Assembly: GCF_001649575.2 (NCBI RefSeq)
Contig: NC_051434.1
Location: forward strand, 17,291,273-17,355,272
Reading direction: 5' to 3'
Origin: Kryptolebias marmoratus
Taxonomy: Eukaryota > Chordata > Actinopteri > Cyprinodontiformes > Rivulidae
Length of the DNA: 64,000 nucleotides
In this document: positions 25,480-36,339 of the stretch, in pieces
Position numbering within the stretch: position 1 is the stretch's first letter
How the letters are laid out: the number at the start of each line of letters is the position of its first letter
Notes under the pieces: model-generated
What the model was told of the DNA's origin: nothing
Seen by the model: only the letters and a program-made list of their open reading frames with translations
The model's database searches: none
Position numbers and translations under genes: made by a program

Positions 25480-26185
25480 CTTCCAAAAGGATAAAGGAGT
25501 GTGATAATTGTTTTTGCCCTTGTGTATGTTTGTCATGTTAGCAAAATACCTCATATTGCAAATTCTATAGAAATTTTCAGAAAGTAATCATTGGATATAT
25601 ACCTATAACTGAATAACTTTTTAAATCAACTTAATTCAAGATGGCTGCCATAGATAATCAACACTGACCGACACAAAAATGACTATAATTCAGGTAATTT
25701 TGCAGATGTTGTGCTAAATTTGGTGTCGTAGCTCAGAGTCATCCGCAACACATATTCAGAGCACTACACACTGCACAAGATCTTTGTTTAAAACTTTCTC
25801 CTTAATTGCTGAAGTCAGCCCAGTCTTCCTATTAACAAAATATTGCATGAGTCACTGCACAGTTTATAATAAAACTTCCAGAAAGCAATCATTGTGATGC
25901 ACATGTACAGGTGAATTACTTTTGGACTCAACGCAGATCAGGGTAACCACTACAGCTTGTCGACTTTAGCCAACACAGCTCAGTAAACTGCACAGACACT
26001 GAGCTAAAACTTTCCGTGTTAGTGGCTGAGAGTCATTCGCAACACATACTCCAAGCGCTGACAGAACGTTTTAGTCTTCGTGCTACGATGCCCCGATCAC
26101 TCTGTCATTTCTCAACATAAATTGATCTTAGTTTAAAAGTCTGGCATGACAGGCATCGGGCGATGAGCATTCTTTTCGAGGACCG
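25480..26185 (+). mobile_element. Helitron/HINE-like element, copy D (two-unit)
   Basis: Two internal units in tandem, each opening with the 'AACAAAATATTGCATGAGTCAC'/'TTAGCAAAATACCTCAT' signature and including 'CAAGATGGCTGCCATAG' and 'TGAGAGTCATTCGCAACACATACTCC'. The 3' side ends GGCATCGGGCGATGAGCATTC, corresponding to the family's GGCGGGTGATATGCATTC terminus. Confidence 0.65.
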
Positions 26186-26349
26186 CCAAGCCTTCAATAC
26201 TTGACCAGTTTCCCTCCTCCAAAACTCTTGGAAGAAAAATAAATTAGAGCAAAATGCAGACTGGAGGAGGAGAAGAAAAAAAAACAGTGTTTCTACTTCA
26301 TCAGGGCATCTTAAGTCTTTGTTATTAAAACATGACAAGCCATTCAACT

Positions 26350-26800
26350 GCTAAAGGTGCTTACTCAAGGGAATGCACGAAGTGGTTATTGTTTGATTAA
26401 TTTGCTCGGAGGAGACCTGAAATAATCCCCCTCCCCGCCCCACGCACCCCCGACTCATGAATATGTGTGCGTGGAGGGTGACAGCGTGATTTCTCCGTGG
26501 TGACAAGTTATCTAAACTACAGGGCAAAACGATTATGCTAATATCAGGTTGTAGTCATCAATCATCTCGTGTCAATGGGGTGTCAACGCATCACACGTCC
26601 CCGATTCCCTGCCCCTCCTCCTCGTCTCCCTTCCCTCTTGGCCAAAACTGTGGCGGAAGTGTGTGTGCGCGCGTGTTTGTTTGGAGAATTGATCCCACTC
26701 TGTTTTTTTACCTGGAGGGGGTGGGTGCAGTTGGGAGCGAGGGGTTGGAATCAGAGTTGTCCCGTTGGATAAAAGCTGGAAGGACACCGGGATGGGAGAG
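26350..26800 (+). promoter_or_regulatory. irx4b: irx4 upstream region and promoter
   Basis: Unique GC-rich sequence with TTTGATTAATTTGCTCGG, an octamer-like ATTATGCTAATAT near 26530, and ATCAATCATC. A GGATAAAAG box near 26767 could act as a TATA element, placing initiation near 26800. Transcript start is inferred, not shown. Confidence 0.4.
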
Positions 26801-27031
26801 TTGTCGGTGTGAGCACACGGGCTGACGTCGGAGGAGACGCGCCTTAAAACCAAAGAGCGCATCACAGGAAGACGCATGACTGGATTACACACACAACACA
26901 CAGACGCAAACTGGTTTGGCTTGTAAAGTAGCAGGGACACCAGAAGCTGCAGAGTGAGGCAGAGCTGAAGCCCAGAAGTTACTTTCCGAAGCTGTTGTCT
27001 GTTTTTTTTTTTTTTTTTAAAGCGCGTCGCC

Positions 27032-27085
27032 ATGGAGGACGCGGTGCGTAAACGTCCGCGCGCCCAGATCCGGACGCGCTTTTAG
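27032..27085 (+). other. Upstream ORF 1 in irx4 leader (17 codons)
   Basis: The ATG lies in a strong context (GCCATGG) and the frame encodes 17 residues beginning MEDAVRKRPR. It stops 160 nt before the main irx4 start. It exists in mRNA only if transcription starts upstream of it. The peptide resembles nothing I know and is more likely a translational control element than a protein gene. Confidence 0.45.
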
Positions 27086-27096
27086 ATGATTCTGTG

Positions 27097-27234
27097 ATGG
27101 TTAAAAAAAAGAAAAAAAGTGGGAAGTTGAACGGACAGCAGCCCCCGAGTGTCTGTGGGGGGGAGAGAAGAATCCGCGTGAGGCACGGATGCTGTTGGAT
27201 GTCGCCACGCGCTCTCACTCCTACTTTCGCCTGA
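27097..27234 (+). other. Upstream ORF 2 in irx4 leader (45 codons)
   Basis: A 45-codon frame with a lysine-rich start (MVKKKKKSGK) ends 11 nt before the irx4 ATG. It is in a different frame from the main ORF. If translated, it would leave little distance for reinitiation and should reduce irx4 translation. Confidence 0.4.
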
Positions 27235-27245
27235 TTTGAACCATC

Positions 27246-29761
27246 ATGGCTTATTCTCAGTTAGGATACTCCTACTCCCCCACACCGCAGGTACAGTATT
27301 TGTCAATTTAAGAAAAACTCTTTAATTGTTGTCATATGTGTCAAAATTAAGAACAAACTATTTGTTTAATTTGTCTGAGAGGGAAAACAAATCCTAAATC
27401 AGTTAAAGTGAATTTGCGCATTTGCGCATTTTTGGATACGCTATTTTCTCTGCTATTTATTAGTGTACGCAATGTATTTTAATATGGATAATAAAATCCC
27501 GTTTTTATCGATTTCTTTATAGTTTTTAATGACTTCTAGTTCCCTGGCCGGAGCCCCCCCGTCACACTCCGTGCTGCGCTCCCCGGGCCACCAGTTCACT
27601 CCTGGAAGCGGCATCGGGGTCTACAGCGGCCCTTACCCAAAGAGCCAAAGCTACTACAACACCTGCACCAGTGACTCCACCGCTCTGTACTCCAGAGTGA
27701 GCCAGGTTTGTACTTTTTTCTGTCTTTTTTAACTAACAAGAATAGACAAATGTAATGATCAGACTTTATAACATTTATTTCTCAACAACCAACTGAGTTC
27801 AGGTATGCTAGTGTCTTGTCTTATCAGATCACGTTTGCAAGTAAAGGTTATATCTGTAACTGTTTGGGGCTTAGAAACTCTGTGATGTCATTGTAAAAAC
27901 ACACACTAAGAGTTTTAGATCACAAACCAGTGAAGTGGTACCACTATAGCATACAAGTACTAGATATTTTTCTTTTATAAAATTGATTTTTAAATGCCTC
28001 AATGGTCTTATTCTAAAGGTAGTGAGTAAAATGATTTGAAAACAGCAGTACAGGAGTCGTTAACAGGGACTGGAAGCCAGCTAGGCACAGAATTGGAACA
28101 TTTTGCACCAGAAATAAAATTGTGAAATGTTAGTTTTTAACTCTAAGGGTGACCCAAAAACAACTCTAACTTGCACCAGACTAAACCGACAATATTCCAC
28201 TCCCTCACTGTGTTTTTGTTTTTCCTGCTGTCCTAATGTGCATTCATGTAATGTTTAGCTTTATTGTTGACTTTAGGCGTGTAATTTCTCGTTTGTATTG
28301 ACAATTTGACATGTTATAGACTTTTATTTATTTATTTAAAAAGCCTAACCAAAAAAAAAAAACAGGATTACCAATTAGCCATTTGCAAAAAATCCTTTTC
28401 GCACAAATCAACAATGGCATCATTTTTTTTAGGTATAACAATTTTTTCTGCTTTTTAAAATTCAGATATGTTTAACTAACTGGCTAACTAATAATTTCAG
28501 AGGCCACTAGATCCCAAGGAAGCTGCATCTGGGCATGTGGGGACATCTCAGACTCATGCCTATTATCCTTATGAGTACACATTTGGACAGTATCCCTATG
28601 ACAGATATGGGTAAGTCCATAAATGTGTTTTACTGCCTTTAGATTTTGATATTTTGGTGTTACACAATTCTTATGATCCTCTGGCTCAGGTATTCCTGCT
28701 CAGATAGTTCGTCACGTCGTAAAAATGCCACTCGAGAGACCACCAGCACCCTGAAGGCTTGGCTGCAGGAGCACCAGAAGAACCCCTACCCAACCAAGGG
28801 GGAGAAGATAATGCTTGCTATCATCACCAGGATGACGCTCACACAGGTGTTTTTTTTTTTCCAAATTAACTAGCATGTGTTTTCTAGTGATTTCTAAGTT
28901 GTTGTCTTTTTTATTTGACACTATATTCGTCGCAGGTGTCCACATGGTTTGCTAATGCGCGCCGGAGACTGAAAAAGGAGAACAAGGTGACGTGGTCACC
29001 GCGGGCTTGTAAAAGCTCTGATGACCGAGGCTGTGAAGATGACAGTGGTGAACCTGTGAAGCCACTTAAAAGTGACACACACATTCCCAGTAAGAAGCAC
29101 CTGAATCTTTTTATAGTCTTTTAAATTGTGATCAGCATGCACAGACTCATTTGTGTTCTTTTTCCTTTTTTTAATTCAAATTATAGCAGATCAACATTGT
29201 TCAGATCTACAGAGTGATCTGGAGGACTTTGACCTGCTAGAATCGGATGCTTCTGAAAGTGAACCGAAACCACAGTTTCTACCAGAGGACAGTGACGCGA
29301 ACCCAGACCTCTTACGTGGCCAGCCCACACAGCTATCAGAACCATTGCATGGAAAAGAAAGACTGTCCCCCGATTGTTCCAGACTGACACCGGTCCAACA
29401 GCAGAACACTTCCTACTATATCAGTCCGGACCTTCGAAACACCAAACCTAAAATCTGGTCCATCGCTCACACTGCTGTGTCTCTGGAAGCCAGCTTGCAG
29501 TCAGAATACCCTGCTTGCATGCTGTCCTCGACCAGGTCCTCCTCTCCTGGGTATCCGACAAATATGGCGCTCACTAAGAGAGAGAGGCAACAGGAATCGC
29601 CAGTCGCCACCCTCAGAGATTGGGTGGATGGAGTTTTCCACGGTCCTTCCTTCCAGCAGCCCAAACCAGCTGAGTTGTGGAAAGGCTTGGACGAAGTCAT
29701 GATGGACAGCAGGACACCCGCACAATCCTTTGAGCACGTCCAATCGACGTCATCTTTGTAG
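27246..29761 (+). CDS. irx4b: Iroquois homeobox protein 4 (probable irx4b)
   Basis: Six coding exons join in frame to 407 codons: 27246-27290, 27523-27705, 28501-28610, 28690-28846, 28936-29089 and 29187-29761. The start [11 protein letters not shown] followed by PQFLM matches the Irx4 N-terminus, and QYPYDRYG precedes the homeodomain as in Irx4. The TALE homeodomain (about residues 122-185) contains PYP and WFANARRR. A variant IRO box, [11 protein letters not shown], lies at about 303-313. The C-terminal [10 protein letters not shown] block (about 359-368) is Irx4-specific. Irx4 is a nuclear transcription factor, known in vertebrates for ventricular heart and neural patterning. The homeodomain carries LQEHQ and ITRM, as in the neighbouring irx1. 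The exon 4 acceptor at 28688-28689 is required, because the next AG downstream (28702-28703) would create an immediate stop. Irx4 identity is firm; the 'b' ohnolog is inference. Confidence 0.93.
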
Positions 29762-31150
29762 TCCACCAAACTACCACCACCATCATCACGCCACAAGGAA
29801 TGTCTGACCTATGAAGTACAACAAAAGTTTATACTCTGTTTGTGTGACTTTATGACCAGACTGTTCGCTAAACACCATCTCAACAGCTGCAGGTTTACGA
29901 GTGATGCCAAGTTGTATTTTTGGAGCCAGACTCTGGGCACTAGGAGCGTGGGTCTGTGCTATCAATACGAAAGTTCTGCTTGAACACTCTCCCGACTAAC
30001 TAACAGGCTGACAAATTGTCAGTCGCAGTCAACATGACATTTTGTTAAGCCTAAAAAAACTAACTGAAACTAACTGTATTTAAAAAACGTATTTACAAAC
30101 ATACATACAGCCACAAGGTAAGAGCTACTCAAACCAACAAACATGAACACTTGGGAAAAAAAGTGCACTTTTAGTCAGGAAAATGTCTCTTTTGGAAGGA
30201 GCTGGGCTTAATTATTGTACTGCAGCCAGCCACTAGGAGTTGCTCATCCCTTGTGGTTTCAACTTCTGGGTTCTAGTCCTGTGTCTAGTTATAATATATG
30301 GACCACTGCACCGCACCGGAGATTGAGTTCTGAACTTTGAGTTCAAACTGAGAGTCACCGGTCTGAGCCCTCAGAGCAGGAGGCCGGGACCTCGTACGTT
30401 TACGTCCACTGGGTTTGATTCGGGCATCAGGTCGATCCGAATTGAAAGGGAAAACTGTCATCGGTGAAACTGAGAGACAAATTACCCAAGCAACGGGAGA
30501 TCAACCAGAAATTACTTATCGTTTCTTTCGATAGTCAAGCTTTATGGTCTTGTTAGAGCTCCTACAGGGCCTTGGCAGAACCAGTCGAAAAACCTCACTA
30601 AACCATTCAGCTGATCACTGGACTGTCCCCCTGACAGTTTCCACACTGCATTGTTGAGCATAAGACAACTAAAAAGGAAAGCTTGCCTTCACGCCTGAGG
30701 GATAAACAAAGATCATGTGATTCTCTAACGAACGCCGCACAGGCTATATACATGATGCTCTGTGAAAAAGGGTTTTTATTTTGTCTCCAGTGCAAAAGCT
30801 CAGCAGCAACAATCCATGCAGTCAATATTTTGTGTTTCAGTGAAAATGTTCTTTTAAAGAAGGGCTCCTCTCTCCAAACTCTTTATCGCCCTCAAAGCAG
30901 GCTGCGCTCGGTAACCGTTGCTAAGCTACAATTGGAAAACTGTTGGGGGGGTTTAGCGAACAGTCAGTACGATCCTGTTTTAGAAATTTATCGTGACATA
31001 ACTTGGATGAACTTTCACGATCTTAGAACAAACAAAATGTACAGTTTACACACGTGTAAAAAAGAAAAAGAAAAAAGAAAACACTGTTGTTCACTTGCAC
31101 TACAGTTGGCACATGCACTGAGTCACAAAAATAAAAGAAGTGTATTCTGT
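29762..31150 (+). other. irx4b: irx4 3' UTR and downstream sequence
   Basis: AATAAA at 31130-31135 is the first good poly(A) signal noticed after the stop codon, suggesting a 3' UTR of up to about 1.4 kb. An open frame of 178 codons at 30683-31219 lies inside this region and has no coding hallmarks. Confidence 0.4.
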
Positions 31151-31369
31151 AGCATAGTGGTTTCTCTGCCATTACAGCAGATATCCGGTGTTACCGAAGC
31201 AGCGGCGGAATCTCTTTAGATGATATAAATCTGTTTCTTGAGCAGCAGAATATACATCTGCAGCTTTGGAGATATAAATATGTGCGCGTGTGTGTGTATG
31301 AGAGAGAGATTGTTTGTGTGTGTGTTTGGAGGGAGTGAAAGGGGGGAAAGTGGGTTTTATTCAGCCGTG

Positions 31370-32110
31370 ACTAATGGAAACACACAGAGGAGGGTGCTGC
31401 TAAATTGTTAAATCGATGCCACTTCCACCTCGGCTCCAGATATAGCTGCAATCAGCGATGCGTCCCTTTTCATTAGGAGCCTTGTGACTTCGTCAACCTT
31501 GGACAGGAAGAAGACCCCTCCCCCCATCATAAAAAAAAAGTTTCGAAAAAGCTCTGTGACAGTTTTAAATCGGCGTCACAACTTTGTCCTGTAGATTTGT
31601 TTTTGTTTTCTGTAGAAAAACTTGATGCATGGAAAAATACGACTAACTATTATTAAACAATTCAAAACTATTCTGGAAAAATTCATAAAAATAACTCACA
31701 AGACAAATAATTTAACACTTTCTAAAACGAATCACAAGAAATAGACAGATTTGATATTTTTCCACTCTTCTCTCCTGTTTTCTTTTTTATTTCAGAACAG
31801 TGATAAAGTATTTATCAGAACAGAGGAGGGAACTGCCTGGGCTTTGTATGGAATTAACCATTTCAGATTAAATAATTCAGCATGAATTCAACCGAGAATT
31901 TCTTTCTGTTTCTGCCTCATAAATAAGTCAGGATTGAGATGATAAATAATGGCATCTGACGTCTTATTCCCGTAAAGTTTTCCTCCTTCCACACTCCGGC
32001 TGACGGGATCTCATTGTGGCACGGGCTGCTTAAATATCTTTTATCGTTTAGCCTGAATTTCTTTTCCACCTTTTCCACTTACTTTGTCAAAGTTTGATAA
32101 ACCAGAAAAA
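31370..32110. promoter_or_regulatory. CNE-like block 6, downstream of irx4
   Basis: Unique sequence with AAATTGTTAAATCGATGCC, CTGCAATCAGCGATG and TTTTCATTAGGAGCC. Further on it has TGGAATTAACCATTTCAG, ATTAAATAATTCAGCATG, TGATAAATAATGGCATC and TAAATATCTTTTATCG. The density of TAAT/TTAT and TGATAAAT cores between plain flanks is typical of developmental enhancers. Inference. Confidence 0.3.
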
Positions 32111-32424
32111 AATACAATTGCCCCCCCACCCTTTTTTTTTTAAAGAAAAAAACATTTTGAGCCAAATTTGGCTGCAGAGGAAAAGGTTGTGTAAAGAAGT
32201 AACGGGAGGCAGATAAGAGGTCAGCTGGTGGTGAGTGGAGTTTGGAGACGGAAGCTTCTTCTCACCATTTAACGCCTGAGACGTGTTTTTTCTCCTGAGT
32301 GCACAGGACGGCTATATTTGCAAAGGCACATATGTGCACTTCAGCTAAATTGCATAAAATCAGGTCAAATTTCAAAGAAAAAAGGTTTACGTCACATTAT
32401 TTTTGCTTAGCTTCTGTCTCCTGC

Positions 32425-32790
32425 CGCCATGAAAGGTGACCAATCATGTAATTGCTTCTGTTTGTGTGTGCGTGTTTGTCTGTTAGCAAAATATCTCACG
32501 AAACCGTGAACAGATTTTAATGAAATCCCCAGAAATCATTGAATGTACATTTACAGCTGAATAACTTTTAAAGCCAACCCAAATCAAGATGTCTGCCACA
32601 GCTAATCAATCTTAGCAAACACAAAATTGGTTACAACAGTTAATTTTACGAATCCTGAGGTAACCTTTGTTCTGGTAGCTGAGAGTCATACTCTCATACT
32701 CTGAGTGATAATGAATTGAGTAAGATCTTTGTTTAAAACCTAGACATCAAGGTGGCGGGCAATATGCATTCTTTACAGGAATGCAACTTT
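32425..32790 (+). mobile_element. Helitron/HINE-like element, copy E (single unit)
   Basis: Single internal unit with an intact 3' region: GGTGGCGGGCAATATGCATTC followed by the second hairpin arm GGAATGC at about 32778. The 5' signature 'GTCTGTTAGCAAAATATCTCACGA' is at about 32480. Confidence 0.75.
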
Positions 32791-33044
32791 CATTTAAATC
32801 GGTTTTAGGTGTGATGTGATAGATAAAAGAAAACACACACCAGAGCAAAATGTTTCGAGGAGTTTAGGAACCATGCCTTCTGTGTGAGAGAATAACTCTT
32901 TTTGTTGGGAACTTTAGGTAAATGTGCAGAGAAAAGAGACATTTCCAAAAAAAATATAAAATAAACACAACCACAGGTTCTATAAAATGAAGAAGTAAAA
33001 TTGTGCATATTTCTGTTTTTAAGCTTTCTGGTAAAAACACAAAT

Positions 33045-33430
33045 TAAGCACCTAGCATTCTTTGAAAAAAATGCATATCACCCACCGCCTTTCATGCCGG
33101 AGTTTCAAACTAAGATCATCTTATGATGAGAAATAACAAAGTTTGGTCAGACCTTGAAAATATCATTTCCAGCACCATCTCATGCGAGATGTGGTAGCTC
33201 TCAGAGTAAGTGTCAAAGATGACTATCAGCTACTATGACAGCAGATTCTAGCTCAGTATCTGCAAAACTGAAAGCGTTATAGCCATTTCTGTGTTTGCTC
33301 AGGTCGGTTAGCTGTGGCGGCCATTTTGAATTGGTTTCACAGCTGTAATCATACATCCAATGACACAAACATGCGCACACATACAGACACAGACAAAAAC
33401 ATTATTGTCAACTTTGTACCTTTACAATGG
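33045..33430 (-). mobile_element. Helitron/HINE-like element, copy F
   Basis: Begins CACCTAGCATTCTTTG with the hairpin and ATGCATATCACCCACCGCC (reverse complement of the 3' terminus). The internal unit includes 'GTGGCGGCCATTTTGAATTGG'. The 5' end is eroded. It lies 250 bp from copy E in inverted orientation. Confidence 0.75.
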
Positions 33431-34309
33431 CAGATCAGGCAATTACAAATATATATTTTTAAAAAATCTGTAAAACGTCGGCATTACGATGAGAAGTTTT
33501 TAACATTAGCCTTAGAAAAACTGAAAACAAACAAAACACTAATGTGACAATAAAGCCAGAAGTTTCCTGAATTTGTATTGTACTAATTTTCTTATATCCT
33601 TTGACACACAAATCAAGCACAGGCCCAGAGAGGGTCGACTGCAGCCACTGTTGGCTGTTCATTATGTTTGGAATCATAATTTCTACATAGGTTAGTTGGA
33701 TCGGGTATTTTCGGACCCAGTTTACTTGAACAACTTGATCACAGCCTATTCAGGGGGAAACCACAGCAGACTGTCCCGTTCATGGAGCCTCATTCTCTTA
33801 TCCGACACGGTACAGATCCTTCTAGGAGAAAGGTGAGGAATGGAGGGGTGTTCGGCTGGTTACAATGTTCATCTCTGTCTCTAAATGTCAGAAAATCCAA
33901 CACACAGCTGCTGGAAACCTCAAAACTGATTTCCTGACAGTGTTGGCGGCAAGCACTTCTTCACGCGTCAGCAGATGCGGCGCAGCATCAGCTTGCACGT
34001 GAGGCTGGGTTAAAGCACACTATAAAAACGCTCTTCTTTTTCATCTGTTTTCACTTCTGCCGAAAAAAAAAGCCTTTTAAAGCGATATACTCAACTATTC
34101 TCAGCAAATGATTGCTAACTTTGTCTCCTCTTTGGTTGGTTTGAGCAATTTTTCCTAATAAACACAGCTGCCTGGGGAAAAATGGAAAACAATGTTAAGA
34201 AAGATGCCAGACTAAACCCAAACAGTTTCAAACCAGAACATAAAACAAAGATCCTGAAGATACTATGTAAAACTAAAACATTTTACATTTTTAAGATTGG
34301 CAATGCAGG

Positions 34310-35200
34310 TACTGTCAAAGAAATCCAACATTCATGTTTTAGAGCTTTCATCTCTAAAACAGCAATTTGGGATTTTCCTTTTGTAATAATCTAAGCTGAC
34401 AAAAAGAGAACCTACATCAAAATAACCGTTAAGGCTGCTGCCAGTTAGAGTCACCATGGCAACCACACACCTGTCTGTCACTCACTGTCAGCACACTTCA
34501 TGAACCAGGCAGACAGAAATCCAGAGCAGAAAATTTGCTTCAAACAAACCTTCCTCAACCATAAGTTGGTCTGTTGGTCAATATGTCAATTTTTATGTGT
34601 CTACAGTGTTTCATGTGGAAGATATCACAAGCTAAAAAGGCCCTTCACGTTTAGATTTCAAGAGAATATTCTGAGCTCAAATAGAACAGAATGGAAGTCA
34701 ATGTAGAGTTTGGATGTGTGCACTTTATGCTCTGTGGAGATTTGACGGAAAACCATAAGTCCTACGGCAGTGAAAGACCCACTGGGTAAAAAAAGACAAG
34801 AAAAGAAGTGCAAAGTTTGTGGGAATAAGAAGGATTTGTTTGCAAAACTTTGGAAAAATGTAGAGGACTCAAACATTTGTGTGTCATCATCACTTTAAGT
34901 TGATCATTTTATTGTTAAATCTCGAAACATCAGAAAAGCAGCACTGCAATGACATAAAAATCATAAAAAAAATAAAACAAGAAATAAAAATAGCAGTTCA
35001 GTCATAAAGTCCGACTTCCCATGTCTTGCCTAAACTTTGAATAATGTTTCTGCTGGGAAGTATCAAACGGGGCAGGGATTTTTCACTTCTTTTGCCAAAA
35101 TCCCATTGTTGTCTAAGTGGAGATTTTCTGCTTATTTTCTTTCTTCTGTCCCACTATTCCCCGTCAGGTAGCACGTTTTAATGCATTTTGGAGGTTTTTC
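34310..35200 (-). repeat. Dispersed repeat family 2, copy 2
   Basis: Reverse complement of the 17675-18640 copy, in the same order. Matches include 'CCATGGCAACC' at 34454, 'GGAAGTCAATGTAGAG' at 34690, 'AAACCATAAGTCCTACGGCAGTG' at 34752 and the 'ATAATGTTTCTGCTGGGAAGTA' end near 35040. Confidence 0.6.
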
Positions 35201-35672
35201 TGTTCCTCCCAAAGCTGTAGGAGGATTAGCGAATCTGAAATTGTGCCAGAAATGGAAGAATAATGAGCGAATAGTGAAAAAGGATGCCAGGTTTGCCTTG
35301 GCATCATTAGCTAAATAGAAACAAGGATGTTTTTTTTTCTTCTAATCAGAACATAGATAACAAAAACAGCATTTGACAGTAAAATTGGTAATCGTGCCAC
35401 AAGTCTTTTTTTTTTTCTTTATCTACATCTTCTTGTTCAAAATTCTGTTTTATCACACGGTCTTGCTGGGATATTTCAGACTTGTCCCTCCTTATTCCTT
35501 ATTCTCCAGCCAGATATTCCCTTCATTTCTGTATTCATTCCTGCTTTTGAAATTTTTACATGGAATGTCTCCACAGAAAGTATTGACATCTTCAAATTAC
35601 TCCTCTCTGCACCTCCTGTCTGACACCTATTGCCTTTCAACACTGTCTGAGTCTCTGTTGCACACCCCCACC

Positions 35673-35695
35673 CACCCACACACACACACACACAC
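35673..35695. repeat. (CA)n microsatellite
   Basis: CA run inside a longer C-rich tract. The large open frames around it are low-complexity. Confidence 0.85.
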
Positions 35696-35879
35696 TGGCA
35701 TACATATACTCACAGCTCCAAGTCTCTTGTGTCTTGTCACACACACTTTGGTTTTCCGGGGCTATCAAAGTGCTGAGTGCAAACTCTGTCCTCCAAATAC
35801 TGTCACATGTTGCCGGAGGTGTCTCGCTCCCCGCGGTAACCCTCTCAGCTCTTGGCACAAGAACAAGTCATTATTTCCA

Positions 35880-36320
35880 TGGTAAAGGTCAGAGGCTCTG
35901 TCACCTGACCAAAGTGGAGCTGAGCGGAGTCGCCTCCAGACAATGACCAAAGGTCAGTTTTTTGATTTGCCTCTCGTACAGCTGAGTGTAGATTTGAAGA
36001 GGCCGGGCTGCTCCCAGATCAGCCCGGGAGCTCGTTTTGGGTCAGTGTGGCTTCCAGACATGGAAGCTCAGATAATTGGTGGCAGGGAGCTCCTTAATGA
36101 GCCTCGGGGTCTGTAATGTGACACGTCTTAAAGCAGAAATATTTTAATGGGGCAATTACCGTGAAGAGGAGGATGTTTTATGTAGACTGAGTGATTGTGG
36201 AGGGATGCCGTAATAAGGAGTTCACTGGCATTTAACTGCACTACCTATTGCCAGGTGGTGAGGCCATTTTTAATGTGATTAGTCTAATTTGAGTTTATTT
36301 TGGTCGACCCATCAGTGCAT
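35880..36320. promoter_or_regulatory. CNE-like block 7
   Basis: The most enhancer-like stretch by eye. It has TGACCAAAGGTCAG (a nuclear-receptor-like palindrome), CTTAATGAGCCTCGG, TCTGTAATGTGACA and GGGGCAATTACCGTG. CCGTAATAAGGAG, GCCAGGTGGTG (E-box) and TTTTTAATGTGATTAGTC follow. It is unique in the window and has no plausible ORF. Confidence 0.35.
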
Positions 36321-36339
36321 GTCATACTAAAGATTTAGT

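Noticed and set aside
26572..27033. Minus-strand open frame of 153 codons over the irx4 promoter
   Set aside because: Antisense to the GC-rich promoter and leader; it begins at a poly-lysine-like run and shows no protein family.
30683..31219. Open frame of 178 codons after irx4
   Set aside because: It lies in the probable irx4 3' UTR, has no recognisable domain and runs across the poly(A) signal.
35373..35885. Open frame of 170 codons
   Set aside because: Low-complexity, runs through a CA microsatellite, with no domain.
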